A stretch of 52,630 nt of DNA from Rhizobium leguminosarum bv. viciae USDA 2370 (GCF_002008365.1 NZ_MRDL01000043.1:1-52630), one strand, 5' to 3'; positions 41,120 through 51,145 are shown, counted from the stretch's first letter. Notes: generated from the sequence alone by a model not told the origin. A program made the numbers and translations.

Positions 41120-43100
41120 ACCCGGAAGTCGTCGGCTGCCGAGCTATTTCGACCTCATAGAAGACGAGTTGCGGCGGCGCGGGGGCGGGGGACCAGCGAA
41201 GCGGCCGACGTTTGCGAGCCCCGCCTTGCCCACTGCCAAGCACGCCGGCGTGGCCTCGGCGTTCAGCCGTGCGGCCGGCAACAACGCGGTCGTCGTCAAG
41301 GTCCTGTCTTACGGGGCCGGCGCAAGTTCGGCTCGCAACGTCCTCGCCTATCAAAGCAAGGAGGAGAGGGCCCTTGACCAGGATGGCCGTGAGGTCACCG
41401 ATCTAAATGCCGCCGTGCGGTCCTGGGAGCGGGAGTTTGGCAACCGGAACGGCACCCAGGACATTCTCCGTCTGACTTACGAACTTGAAAAAGGCGAAGG
41501 CGAAGACATAGCGCGCGCTCTCGGTTCGCTGGCGGAAGACGGGTTCCGTCACACGGGCGATACCGATCGAACCTATGCTTTCAGCGTCAGCGAGGGTGTG
41601 AAAGGTGGGACCCGCCTTCATTTTGCTCTGGTGATTGCCCATGAGAAGAAGGACCGATCGGATCGAAGCAGTGCCAATCGCATCCCTGCGGAAATCGATG
41701 ATGTCCGTGCGATCGACGAGCGATTGGACAGGGCTTTACGTGGTGCCGGTATCACTCCGGTTTCGCGCTATCCGGCTGAATTCTCCTCCGGGCCCAAGGG
41801 CCTGACAGCCACCTTACATGCGATGCAAAGGGCAGGGGCGGAGGTAACTCTGTCGACGAAAACACACGTCAAGGACCGGCCCAGCATGAGTGGCCGTTAC
41901 GAGCGCGGCGGGGAGCGGCGCGAAGTCACGACCAAAGACCATAAGGAACTGACGGCCGAGGGCCAGGTCGTTGGTGCGCTTATGCAGACCCGCCAGCCGC
42001 GGGATTTCATGCACCTGTTGCTGTCGGGGCCAGCCAATGTCGATCGCGACCGCTTCATCCTGGCGGGTCGCGATTTCCTTAAGGAACAGTTTGCGGGCCA
42101 CCGCTATGCCTACGCCGTCCATAACCGCAATGATCTTGAAAAGCATCCGCACCTGCATGTCATCATCGCCCTGCGCAATGCGAGCGGAAAGATGCTCAAT
42201 CCGAATATCCGCGACTTCACCGAATGGCGGGTCCGTTTCGCTGACAATGCACGTGAGCGCGGCATTCCGATCGATCGCCAGAAGCGTATCGAACGTGCTG
42301 GCCCACCGCCGGTCAAACGATGGGAGTGGGAAATGTTTCGCCGGATGGGCGCAACGGCGCCAGCAAACGTAGTCGACAAGGTCAGGGCTAAGTTGCGCGA
42401 CACGCCGACCGCGCCGAAGCGTGAAGAGGCCAAGAAGCGGCTCGAACAGAGCCGGCGTTCCGTCGGGCGCGTCATTCTGATGCTGGAAGGTATTGCGAAG
42501 GACCGCAGTGCACCGAGCACCGCGCGTGAGCTCACCCATGATCTGTCCATCGGGCTTCGGCGCGAATACGGGCGACTTGAAACAGCGGTCCGCGAAGGCC
42601 GTGATCCCACACGAGAGAAAGGCGAGGACCACATGCTGCGATCCACACCCATCAGTGCCGCGCAAGCAAAAGCAGCGAAGGAAACGCTGGCGAACACCGC
42701 GCTCACGGTTGCCGTGAAGATTGCCAATCCATCTGATCGGCTGATCTTCGAGCAGGCGACGAAGATCATCGGCAAAGTCGTCGGGCTGCAGCTCGACTCA
42801 CGCGTTGACAAGAATCGAGACCGAACGGAGTCTGGCAGGGATAAGCGGAGTTCGGACAGCCTCGAAACCAAGTCGGCTGCCGGTCGCGATCATATTGCGG
42901 AGCAGGGCGTGGTTAATAGGAGTTCGAACAACCGTTCTCTCGACGCATCGCGCATCGCCCGGTCTAATGCGGAGCATGACGCGCCGGAAACAGATCGTTC
43001 GAATCGGGAGCGCCCGAAACCCCAGCAGCGGGATCGCGACATACCAAAATCGATCAAGCTTCGCCCGCCTCAGGAGAAGGACAGGGACCGCACCCGCTAA
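41085..43100 (+). CDS. mobZ: Relaxase, MobA/VirD2 type, probable MobZ
   Basis: 671 residues. An N-terminal Tyr (Tyr89 in NVLAYQSKE) lies in the expected motif I position, and motif III is HPHLHVIIAL with His354, His356 and His358, the HUH metal site. The relaxase domain thus covers roughly 65-450; the C-terminal 220 residues are basic and low in complexity, usual for a secretion tail recognised by the coupling protein. It nicks oriT and pilots the strand into the recipient. In the rhizobial type IVa system the relaxase is called MobZ; that name is used by analogy. It is the last gene of the plus-strand operon. Confidence 0.88.
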   Translation: MNDLSRSRSASRPGSRRLPSYFDLIEDELRRRGGGGPAKRPTFASPALPTAKHAGVASAFSRAAGNNAVVVKVLSYGAGASSARNVLAYQSKEERALDQDGREVTDLNAAVRSWEREFGNRNGTQDILRLTYELEKGEGEDIARALGSLAEDGFRHTGDTDRTYAFSVSEGVKGGTRLHFALVIAHEKKDRSDRSSANRIPAEIDDVRAIDERLDRALRGAGITPVSRYPAEFSSGPKGLTATLHAMQRAGAEVTLSTKTHVKDRPSMSGRYERGGERREVTTKDHKELTAEGQVVGALMQTRQPRDFMHLLLSGPANVDRDRFILAGRDFLKEQFAGHRYAYAVHNRNDLEKHPHLHVIIALRNASGKMLNPNIRDFTEWRVRFADNARERGIPIDRQKRIERAGPPPVKRWEWEMFRRMGATAPANVVDKVRAKLRDTPTAPKREEAKKRLEQSRRSVGRVILMLEGIAKDRSAPSTARELTHDLSIGLRREYGRLETAVREGRDPTREKGEDHMLRSTPISAAQAKAAKETLANTALTVAVKIANPSDRLIFEQATKIIGKVVGLQLDSRVDKNRDRTESGRDKRSSDSLETKSAAGRDHIAEQGVVNRSSNNRSLDASRIARSNAEHDAPETDRSNRERPKPQQRDRDIPKSIKLRPPQEKDRDRTR

Positions 43101-43774
43101 CCCTGCGAACCGCACTGTTGGCCACAGTTAAGCTCTCCAGCGATGGACCAGCCCAACGTCGCCTGGATCTTGGCGCGGAGTCGCTTAACCTCCGTGGCTT
43201 CAGGCGAAGACAAGTTGGGGGCATGCTTTCGGGCCGCACTCTGAGCGGTTCCCTCGCTTCGGTTGTTGAAGTAGTCGATTACCGAGACACCCGCATCGTC
43301 GGCAGCGAGGCTACCAGCGGTCGAGCTGCCGATGAAAACGGTTTCCTTCCTGCCGATCCCATACCGCTCCATAACTTGGAAGATCGCTCCGGCGCCAGCC
43401 TCCTGTTGCCGATCCGCCTGGCGCTGAAGGCCGGTTCCGCTTGCACGTGGGACGTCACTCCATGTCACCCAGAAATCCGGCATGGCACATCTGATGCTCA
43501 GTAATGCGTCAAGCAATTCGGTCAGGGTTGCGAATTCTGATCTTCCATAGGCACCCGCGTCCATCCCACGCTCGTCCGAAATAAAGCCGAAACGAGCATT
43601 GAGGTGTCGCAGATGCCTTAACGTTTCAACGAATTGTTCGTCGATATCTCCGAGCATGTAATCCCCGGAGGGACTAGTCTTTCTCAGGAGGGTGCCATCT
43701 CTCTCGAAAATGACGAGGCCCGTCGAACCGATCCTCCTAAAGATCCTGTCTGCATATTTTGCATGATTGTTCAT
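43097..43774 (-). CDS. HAD-like protein with altered active site
   Basis: 225 residues, convergent with the relaxase and overlapping it by four bases. LVIFERDGTLLRK corresponds to HAD motif I (DxDGT), but the nucleophile Asp is Glu24. LRHLNARFGFISDERGMDAGAYG matches the HisB/GmhB-like motif II region (SNQxG), and VFIGSSTAGSLAADDAGVSV matches motif IV (GDxxxDxxAAxxAG) with the first Asp lost. So the fold is kept but phosphatase activity is doubtful. The C-terminus is charged. I know no role in conjugation; it often travels with transfer genes in rhizobial plasmids. Confidence 0.7.
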   Translation of the reverse strand: MNNHAKYADRIFRRIGSTGLVIFERDGTLLRKTSPSGDYMLGDIDEQFVETLRHLRHLNARFGFISDERGMDAGAYGRSEFATLTELLDALLSIRCAMPDFWVTWSDVPRASGTGLQRQADRQQEAGAGAIFQVMERYGIGRKETVFIGSSTAGSLAADDAGVSVIDYFNNRSEGTAQSAARKHAPNLSSPEATEVKRLRAKIQATLGWSIAGELNCGQQCGSQG

Positions 43775-44117
43775 TGGCTAAATTCCAAACCTTGAAGCCA
43801 GCTTCGCCATCACACGACTTCGAAATGATGCGCAGCTTCCTCTTGGGACCAGTCGGTCGCGATTGTCGTCGTTACCGGTTATGGGACGGGAAATCAGCGC
43901 GGTTCGGTGAGGTCTCCGGCGTTCGTACAAGCGAGCGGCAAAATGGCTTCCTCCTCTCACTCGCTGCTCATCTGTTCTGAAATCAACATCCCAAACTTCA
44001 AAATTTTGCTCCTGATAGTAGAATCGCTATGCAGTTGCGTGTAGTTGCGATACCCGTTGATCGGGCACAAGCGCACGAAATCTACCGAAACGAAACGAAA
44101 GCAGAGTCGGTAAGCCA
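43775..44117. other. Intergenic region between HAD-like gene and rcgA
   Basis: No gene seen. It must carry the promoters of the two divergent genes. AT-rich stretches near 43990-44030 (AAATTTTGCTCC... TAGAAT) could serve the rcgA promoter. The shared operator palindrome is not found here. Confidence 0.45.
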
Positions 44118-45728
44118 TTGCCAAAGAATGGAAAGTTATTTCTCCCTCCGCCGAAAGACGGAAGTGATTTCAAAGAACTCTTCAAACAATTGGCCGCGGC
44201 AGGAGCGGGCCGGCCGTTGGGAGGTGATGGCTTTCCCGCAGGCCCGTGGACGCCCGAACTTCTCGCTGAGGCGATTTCACAGATCGATTCCAACCGGACT
44301 GGGGTCGATCTGCGAACGGTCCAGCTTTGGTTTCAAGAAAATGAGAAGGGTATCAGCACGACCAATATTCGTTGGCTGGCAAGGGTCTTCGGGTGTGATG
44401 ATCCCGTAGCAACAAGCGAATGGCAGATGGAGCTAAGTGCGGCGCAATCTCGCTTGACGGCGAAGAGGCGAGGTTTGAAGAAAGCGGGAAGCAGCCCTGC
44501 GGCAGAGGTTCCAAATCTGGCACTGAATGTCGTCGATGAGGAGATGGAGTCGCCGGCAAAGCTGGAAAGGGATACCGAGGCTAATCAGCCGAGCCGACGT
44601 TTTAATTTGGCGAGGAGGTCGGAGGCGCTATTTAGCCGCGGATCTCCCTTAGATCTACCTGCGTCGGTGTTTGCGGGTGCCACCGCCCTTGGGTTTCTCT
44701 CGTATATTGTGGGGATCCACAACGCGACTTACAATCGGGCGGATGGTCTCGTCAAACAGGTAGGTTTCCTCTGGGCGCCCAATTGGACGTTCCTCTTTAT
44801 GGTGTTCTTGCCACTGTTTTTTGCGTTCGTCATAGAGTTGCTGTTGTTTTGGAAGAATGAAGGGCGCTTACGGATTGTAGCGGCGGGCAATCGTGTGGAA
44901 AGCGACGACGCTTGGGCCCGCAACGTAGATGCTTCTTCGTATACATATTGGGCGGTCTTTTTGATCTGTGTGTTGTTCGCCGGTCTTTTTCAATGGATCG
45001 GCGTGTGCTTGATTCCGCTGCTAAAAGGCGGTGGCAACTATGCGATGGATTGGGGCAAGTTAGCGCTCGTGCAGCCTGAAATCATATCGGTGCCGATGGA
45101 GATTATATTCACAGGGCTCGCTTACCTCTATATGTGCCTGTGCTTCTATCTCTTCTTCGCAGGCCTCATTTTGCTTCATACGGTGGTTCATGACCTTTGG
45201 AAAATTGGAGAGGCATCGAAGAATCGGGCGGGAGGAGATTATGAATACGAGCTAAATGGGATCGCCTTGCTGGTGATGCGCGGAATTTTTCGGTGTACTA
45301 TTTTGGGGATCCTGATCGCCATATGCATGAAGGCCCAAAGCTCTTATCTGGCATCGAACGGAAAGAATATTGTCGACTGGTTGCTCGGCGATGTGACTTC
45401 AGCTTTTTATGGGGGCAAAGATATGGGCAACGGATCCAGCTATAGGATGCCGACCCATTACAGCAGCCTTCTTGTCGCTATTTCGACCTGTATTGTTTTT
45501 CTATACGGTTCCATCCGTTTAGGTGCCGGATCCCGGTTTCATTTCCCCTTGTGGAAGATGTCAGCGGTCGTGGGGTTACTCTTTACTAGCTACCTGCTGA
45601 TCGACGCGTTTACAGGCTTTTCGATCCTTCTCGGCATTGGAGTGCTGTTCGCGATGTACGGCCTTATTGACCCGGGGTTTGGGCGATGGAGAGCGCGCGA
45701 CTTAGGAAGCAATCAAAATGTATCATAG
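44118..45728 (+). CDS. rcgA: RcgA-family membrane protein
   Basis: 536 residues from a TTG start (the N-terminus PKNGKLFLPPPKDGSDF matches the family). Residues 20-110 are cytosolic and contain a helix-turn-helix-like stretch (LRTVQLWFQENEKGISTTNIRWLARVFGCDDP). From about 185 on there are seven or more hydrophobic segments, for example ASVFAGATALGFLSYIVGI, FLFMVFLPLFFAFVIELLLF, VFLICVLFAGLFQWIGV and SVPMEIIFTGLAYLYMCLCFYLF (two parts). RcgA is a rhizobial protein needed for efficient conjugation, described as a putative transporter. It overlaps rcgR by 11 bases, so the two act together. Confidence 0.8.
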   Translation: MPKNGKLFLPPPKDGSDFKELFKQLAAAGAGRPLGGDGFPAGPWTPELLAEAISQIDSNRTGVDLRTVQLWFQENEKGISTTNIRWLARVFGCDDPVATSEWQMELSAAQSRLTAKRRGLKKAGSSPAAEVPNLALNVVDEEMESPAKLERDTEANQPSRRFNLARRSEALFSRGSPLDLPASVFAGATALGFLSYIVGIHNATYNRADGLVKQVGFLWAPNWTFLFMVFLPLFFAFVIELLLFWKNEGRLRIVAAGNRVESDDAWARNVDASSYTYWAVFLICVLFAGLFQWIGVCLIPLLKGGGNYAMDWGKLALVQPEIISVPMEIIFTGLAYLYMCLCFYLFFAGLILLHTVVHDLWKIGEASKNRAGGDYEYELNGIALLVMRGIFRCTILGILIAICMKAQSSYLASNGKNIVDWLLGDVTSAFYGGKDMGNGSSYRMPTHYSSLLVAISTCIVFLYGSIRLGAGSRFHFPLWKMSAVVGLLFTSYLLIDAFTGFSILLGIGVLFAMYGLIDPGFGRWRARDLGSNQNVS

Positions 45729-46722
45729 TTGGCTTGATCGTTGGGATGAGCGACGGGCACGGCGCGGTGAGGAATCGAAGACTGCAACCGATTTCGTCCT
45801 TGACGCCGACCGCGCCTTTCCAGGCGCTGAGAACATAGGAAGTATCGACGAATTTTGCGTCCTTGCGGACCAGGCCGTTGCTGATCCGTCCTTTTTCGAT
45901 GAGCCAGGCGGGGACGATCAGCGCTTTCAAAGGCAAGATGAGTGGCTTAAATTTCCATCGGGCATGTCTACTGACGTTGAAGAGAACAACGTCGTATGGG
46001 CGAAAATCACAGAAAGCGGCTCCTTCAACAGGGTAATGGTGATTTTTCACCATTGGAATGCAAGCACCCGAAGTCACCAGATTGCGAAATTTTTCTCGAG
46101 ACGCGGCATCACGGTTGTTGAGATTGCCATGCCCTATCACTTCGAGCGCAGCCGTCCAGGCGCGGTGCACGCCGACTATATGCTGAGCGCTAATCTCGGT
46201 CGAACCATCCAGTCTGTGCGGCAGGCAGTATGGGACGGGCGAAAACTCATTCGTTGGTTGAAAAGCGAAGGCTATCGAGAGATTTCCGTTCTCGGTATGA
46301 GCTTAGGTTCCTGGGTCGCGGGTTTGATCGCTGCGCACGACTCGGCTGTGTCAAAAGCCTCGTTGTTTCTTACAGCAGGAAGTCTCGCAGACATGGTTTG
46401 GACAGGGCGCGCCACACGATCGATACGTGAAAGCCTTGAACCCGTTATTGAGCTGACCGAGCTCAGAAGGGCGTGGGGTCCGCTTATCCTAGAGAACTAC
46501 GCGCACAATTTGGCACGGACCGATCTCGAACTTCATGTTGTGTTGGCTAAGAGGGACAAGGTTGTTCTGCCAGAGATATCACGGGGGTTCATGCAGAGGC
46601 TGAAGGCCGCCGGAGCTAGGCCAAACATTTTGGAATTAAACTGTGGTCACTATTCGCTCGGCATGCCGCCTTACATTTTGCTGGCCGGTTTGAGCCTGAA
46701 ACGGTTTCTGTCGTTCCGCTAG
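45718..46722 (+). CDS. rcgR: RcgR-family alpha/beta hydrolase
   Basis: 334 residues. The nucleophile elbow GMSLG holds Ser195, FHHWNAS near 110 is the likely oxyanion-hole strand and NCGHYSLG near 310 carries the likely catalytic His. The family is described as a putative quorum-lactone hydrolase linked to plasmid conjugation; this is family knowledge, not shown by the sequence. It has no signal peptide. The start overlaps rcgA, as expected for the rcgA-rcgR pair that accompanies VirB-type transfer systems in rhizobia. The gene has lower GC than its neighbours. Confidence 0.8.
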   Translation: MYHSWLDRWDERRARRGEESKTATDFVLDADRAFPGAENIGSIDEFCVLADQAVADPSFFDEPGGDDQRFQRQDEWLKFPSGMSTDVEENNVVWAKITESGSFNRVMVIFHHWNASTRSHQIAKFFSRRGITVVEIAMPYHFERSRPGAVHADYMLSANLGRTIQSVRQAVWDGRKLIRWLKSEGYREISVLGMSLGSWVAGLIAAHDSAVSKASLFLTAGSLADMVWTGRATRSIRESLEPVIELTELRRAWGPLILENYAHNLARTDLELHVVLAKRDKVVLPEISRGFMQRLKAAGARPNILELNCGHYSLGMPPYILLAGLSLKRFLSFR

Positions 46723-47350
46723 ACTGAGGGCTCTTGATCTCACAAGGTGACGGTTGCTGCGATGCAGATGGCCGAGGAGAGATGTGCGCGCAAGGGTGGT
46801 AGCGGGTGACGGGTGGCGATGCGTCGCCATGTTGATTTCCCTACGGAACCGACCGCGCTCAGTTCCGTAGGGCATCAACGATGCAGGTTCGGCGCTCCTG
46901 CCGATTAATAAGGGATGATGGTGGAGGGCGCTGAAGTGTCGTCCCGACAGTCGGATCGTGGGAGCATGAATATACACTGTTATGTTATAACATATCGCAT
47001 AAGCAGATTTATGGAACTGGCGTTTGAAAAGGCGAATGGCCACCAGCAATCGACATGGCCACTCATGGACCAACAATCAAACCCACAGTACGCTAAGACG
47101 GTATCAATGTGCCAAGGATCGAACTGCGGGTCCTTGAGGATAAAGTTGACGGCATATTTTTTGCCGCCGATATCCAGCCTTGAGCGCCTCGTTGACCAGG
47201 CCGAAATTCGTCTGCTTCGGAAAATGGGCTCAGCGGCCTGGATCGGGCGTTCGCCCAGGCGACATTCATCGTATTGACACCCGAGGCGAAGGAATTGCGG
47301 ACGCTCGCCGGGGCATCGTCAACTTAACGGAATATGGAATTCGATGTGCG
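46723..47350. other. Intergenic region with hairpin and palindrome
   Basis: No gene supported. It contains a strong hairpin at 46831-46879 and the perfect palindrome TATGTTATAACATA at 46981-46994. Short open frames on both strands lack ribosome sites. The right part leads into the oxidoreductase fragment. Confidence 0.45.
46831..46879. repeat. Strong imperfect hairpin after rcgR
   Basis: CCCTACGGAAC (46839-46849) is perfectly complementary to GTTCCGTAGGG (46862-46872) around a 12-base loop, and GTTGAT / ATCAAC continue the stem with a small bulge. No T-run follows. Confidence 0.7.
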
Positions 47351-47962
47351 ATGAAGGTTGATGACAGTACCGTGATCCACTCAATCATCGACATCGCTTT
47401 CCCGCCGAAGTTATTGCCCACGCCGTGTGCAGAAGAAGTTATCCTCGCGCTTGAGATCAACGGTCGGCCACTCACTCCAGCGCGCGGAGGACCGGTTCGA
47501 TTGGTCGTGCCAGGTTGGTATGGCACAAACTCCGTGAAATGGGTTGGTTCGATCACGGCTGCGGATCGGCGCGCAAGCGGCGCCTATACGACGCGCTTCT
47601 ATAATGACCCCACCGCGTCGGGAACGAAGCCGGTTTGGGGCGTGGCCCCGGAGTCCGTCATCGTGTCGCCGTCCCCAGATGATCTGCTGTCAGCGGACAT
47701 GCCAACGAAAATATGGGGCTGGGCTTGGGGAGACCACCAGATCTCCAGCGTCGAGGTCAGTGTGGACGGGGGAGGGTCATGGCGGACTGCCGCAGTAGGG
47801 CCGCGCGAGGGTAGAAGTTGGCAGCGGTTCGAGTTGCCATGGACCCCTTCATCAGGCCAGAATATCTTGCTATGTCGGTGCACGGACGAACTTGGGGAGG
47901 GACAGCAGTTGACTGACGCGAGAAACGCGGTACACACGGTTCAAGTTGAAGTTAATCCTTGA
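47351..47962 (+). pseudogene. Molybdopterin oxidoreductase C-terminal fragment
   Basis: From about 47396 the product reads AFPPKLLPTPCAEEVILALE, then VRLVVPGWYGTNSVKWVGSI and IWGWAWGDHQISSVEVSVDG. This is the C-terminal part of the sulfite-oxidase-type family: the end of the molybdopterin-binding domain and the Ig-like dimerisation domain. The cofactor-binding N-terminal half, with its conserved cysteine, is missing, and the DNA upstream shows no matching frame. The gene is therefore a 5'-truncated remnant and not functional. It begins the decayed accessory region at the right end of the window. Confidence 0.75.
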
Positions 47963-48329
47963 ACCGGAGCCTGCGACACTGAGATGGGCATCCACGGACG
48001 CACGAAAAAAATCGAGATTTCTCGATGAGCCAGCGGCAGTACGGGCTGCCACATCGACAGGACAAGCGCTTTCCTGCGAAAGTTGCGATCGGGTGGAACC
48101 GAAGCGGTAGCCCGCCTCACACCGGCGGCGCGATAGTCTAGCGTGGCGCGCCCAACGATTCTCGCGGCGGCAATTATCGTTCGTCGAATGTGCACGAATA
48201 GTAGCTGACCCTGCTACCTCATCCGGAAGACCGGATTGTCGGGAAAACCTTTCGCCTCCCAAGGCAGCGTGGTTGTCGTCGAACTTGTTTCGACGGCAGC
48301 CACGTGTTGTGTGTGTTTCGGCGTGCAAA
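47963..48329. other. Intergenic, no gene seen
   Basis: Between the oxidoreductase fragment and the ISL3-like element. Long minus-strand open frames have arginine/serine-rich shadow composition. Confidence 0.4.
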
Positions 48330-48332
48330 TTT

Positions 48333-48986
48333 GGCTCTGACTCACTTTTGATGAAATCGAGTGCTGGCTGATGTTGGTTTCACATAAGGAATCAGCACCA
48401 TGGGTCATTCGCTCCGGTCGTCGACGCTCGTTCCTCGCGGTTTTGTGGTCTACAATACAGCCATTGATGACGCATGTTGATCGCAATACGTCCGGCGAGC
48501 ACAGCAAGCCTTTGCCCAGTCTGCGGAACAAGGTCGGAACGAATCCACAGTCGATATCAACGACGCTTGGCTGACCTGCCGTTGGTGGGAAAGCCTGTTC
48601 GACTTGTCATTGATGCGCGACGATTCCACTGCGACGCAGTGTTGTGCGGCCGGCGAATCTTCACCGAGCGCTTTGACGGGGACGTTCTCGCGCCTTCGTC
48701 GCGGCGAACTGCGAGGCTCGACCACATCGTCCAACTGATCTCGATCCATGGTTGGAGAAAGCTCGAACAGGCTTGGTCGCGTCCTTCGCTAACGGCGTCG
48801 TCAAGGACCGTGCAGCCGTCAGCGCCGCGATCACGTCGCCATGGTCGAATGGCCAGACCGAAGGGCAGATCACCAAGCTCAAATTGGTGAAACGCCAGAT
48901 GTATGGCCGCGGAAAGATTGACCTCCTCCAGGCCCGCGTCATCGGCACGGAATAAAATCCATCACCACCAAAATTGCGTCAGAGCC
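48333..48986 (+). mobile_element. Internally deleted ISL3-family element
   Basis: Ends GGCTCTGAC (48333-48341) and GTCAGAGCC (48978-48986) are inverted repeats, and the similarity continues inward (CTCACTTTTGATG against CGCAATTTTGGTG). Inside are an N-terminal and a C-terminal piece of an ISL3-type transposase. At about 650 bases it is roughly half the length of an intact element. No target duplication is clear. Confidence 0.65.
48474..48955 (+). pseudogene. ISL3-family transposase, middle deleted
   Basis: The start reads ASLCPVCGTRSERIHSRYQR then LADLPLVGKPVRLVIDARRF, the zinc-finger and linker typical of ISL3 transposases. After about residue 95 the frame changes, and from 48752 a second frame gives SPWSNGQTEGQITKLKLVKR and MYGRGKIDLLQARV, the C-terminal end of the same protein. 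The catalytic DDE core between them is missing, so it cannot transpose by itself. It might still be moved by an intact relative, because both ends are present. Confidence 0.75.
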
Positions 48987-49200
48987 AAAATTGGATGCCG
49001 ATAAGGGGTGAATTTTGGATGCTGATTGACAGATGAATTATGCGGGCGTCGTCGTTCTTGCCGCGCTGCTCCCGTCTCCGGTTCATAAGAGACAAGTCCA
49101 ATCGCCGAGTCACTTCCTAACTTGCGCAAACCGCCGCGCATTGGGTGGCCTGTTCACTTTTTTCGCGGCGGCCAGCGCCTCGATCATCACCAATCTTTGG

Positions 49201-50003
49201 GGTATTGTCACATTGATTGAGCGGTAAGGAAATTGAGGTTGCAGCGCACCCATGAGCGTGAGTGCACCGACCTACAAGAACCACCGCTATCCGATCGAAA
49301 TCGTAGCCCGTGCTGTCTGGCTTTACTTTCGCTTTAATCTGAGCCTGCGTGATGTCGAGGAAATGCTGCTCGATCGCGGGATCGTCTTTCCTACGAGACC
49401 ATCCGCCGATGGTGCCGAAAGCATGGCCTTGATTATGCGCGCCGCATACGCCCCAAGGCGCCGACGAAAGACGATGTCTGGCACCTCGATGAAGTCGTGG
49501 TGCGCATCAACGGTCGAAAATGCTGGTTGTGGAGAGCGGTTGATCAGGACGGATATGTGCTCGACGAGATCGTCCAGACACGCCGTAACACCAAGGCGGC
49601 CAAGCGCCTGCTGACGCGACTTCTGAAGAAGCCGGGCATGCCGCCAAAGCCTATGATCACGGACAAATTGCTCCGACGGGGCGGCCAGACGCCAGGTCAT
49701 GCCGAACGTGGAACACCGCTCGCATAAAGGCTTGAACAACCGGGCGGAGAGTTCTCACCTGCCGTGAGAAAACGGGAGCAAACGCGACAGGGTTTCCGGT
49801 CGGTTGGCTCATTGCAACATTTCGTGTCGATCTTCTCCGCCGTCCAAAACCTCTTCGTCCCATCCCAGACCAACCGCTCCGCAGCACAAATTCGAACCCA
49901 TCGACGCCAGGCAATGGCAGCGTGGGAAGCCGTGAGTGCACGGCCTGCCTGAAAAGCGCAGGCTCGGCCTCACGTGGCCACATTCAAACAACGTGACAAC
50001 GCC
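49201..50003 (+). mobile_element. IS6-family element with broken transposase
   Basis: About 800 bases, the usual IS6 size. The ends GGTATTGTCACATTGATTGA (49201-49220) and, inverted, 49984-50003 share TTGTCAC(A/G)TTG(A/T)TTGA. The transposase fills the space between. A related end in the same sense as this left end occurs at 52474. Confidence 0.75.
49252..49952 (+). pseudogene. IS6-family transposase, several frameshifts
   Basis: The start SVSAPTYKNHRYPIEIVARA and FRFNLSLRDVEEMLLDRGIV is the IS6 N-terminus. A shift near 49390 moves the reading to the frame with RINGRKCWLWRAVDQDGYVL (the DDE core), another near 49673 leads to VEHRSHKGLNNRAE and a third near 49760 to RKREQTRQGFRSVGSLQHFV and NLFVPSQTNRSA. 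All parts are present in order but no single frame covers them, so the transposase is inactive. Confidence 0.85.
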
Positions 50004-50159
50004 CATCCGGGAGCCGGCGGCGCAATCATCTCGAAACGAAGGACGACCTCATCGGAAACGGCAACAAACTGAGCAATAGTACTTATTTACGACATCACGA
50101 ATATAGCTAGTCTAAGGCGTCTTGTCCCGCCAAATTTCAATCAATTGTGGAGTCAGCCG

Positions 50160-50306
50160 ATGACAGCAGCGTTTTGGAGTCAGCCGACGACAGTTGCGGA
50201 TTTGACCAGTACAGGCGTGGCTATCGGCGCTCTTGCGCCTGTGGTTACTCTGACACCTGCCTTCGCGCAGACCGACTTGGTTGCGTTATCGCGCTATTTT
50301 TCCTGA
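50160..50306 (+). pseudogene. Short remnant upstream of the GMC gene
   Basis: 48 codons: MTAAFWSQPTTVADLTSTGV, then ALAPVVTLTPAFAQTDLVAL and SRYFS. The hydrophobic stretch and AFAQ resemble a secreted small subunit of membrane-bound sugar dehydrogenases. At the end, skipping one T of a T-run (about 50296-50301) would give RYFPDAALRE instead of the early stop. Most of the expected protein is missing. Low certainty. Confidence 0.4.
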
Positions 50307-50337
50307 TGCGGCTTTGCGGGAATGATGGAGGATCAAA

Positions 50338-51040
50338 GTGCTTTTCCCACTCGAATCAGCGCTGAAGGCGGATTCCAAGTCTGTCGCAGCGTCTGGCGAC
50401 TACGATATCGTCGTCGTTGGTTCCGGCATTTCCGGAGCTATAATTGCCAAGCAGGCTGCAGAAGCTGGCAAGCGTGTCCTTGTGCTTGAAGCCGGAACCG
50501 GTGCCCATAGCTCTTTGGCAGGCTATAACGTTCTGCTGACGACCTTCTATTCGGCAGCCACCAAGGATAACCAGTCGCCCTTTCCGCTGAATGCGAACGC
50601 GGCCATGCCCCGCAGCACGCAGCTTCGCAAGCTGCAGGCGGGGGAAACCGATAGCTCGACCTATATCGTTCAATCCGGACCTTATGCGGCAATATGCGGC
50701 CCATCCTGTCGTTCACGGTTCCGGAATATACCATGAAGGGTGCCGCCTATGGCCGCCAGTTTGCGCGCACCGTCTTTACGCGTCTGGGCGCGCAGGATCA
50801 TACCCATTATGACCCCAGCGATTTCGGCTATGTGGCCTATGAGGGGCAAGGCGATGCGATCCGCGGCGGCACCGGCACCCACATCATGGGAACGACGAAG
50901 ACCAATTCCGTCGTGGACAAGAACCAGCGCAGCTGGGACCACGAAAACCTCTACCTCGTGGGCCGATTCGGTATAGCCAATGTCACCTTGACGCTGGCCG
51001 CCACGTGCTTCCGAAGCAGTCGCGACATTCTGAATATCTG
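50338..51040 (+). pseudogene. GMC oxidoreductase with large internal deletion
   Basis: From the GTG at 50338 (GGAGG upstream) the N-terminus carries the FAD-binding motif DYDIVVVGSGISGAIIAKQA and RVLVLEAGTG. At about 50690 the frame changes, and the next frame reads GDAIRGGTGTHIMGTTKTNS, VVDKNQRSWDHENLYLVG and NVTLTLAATCFRSS, the C-terminal GMC catalytic and FAD-closing part. Roughly 300 residues of the middle are absent compared with the usual 550-600. The closing motif is damaged too. The gene is dead. It lies directly before the ferritin-like gene, its usual partner. Confidence 0.8.
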
Positions 51041-51145
51041 CACTGAACAAAGACCAATATCCGATACGCGGAACGAACTGCGGAACTCGACGCAAGCGAC
51101 ACGAAGCCCGACTGTGCACCTAACTATATTCCAGGGAGCTTGAGG

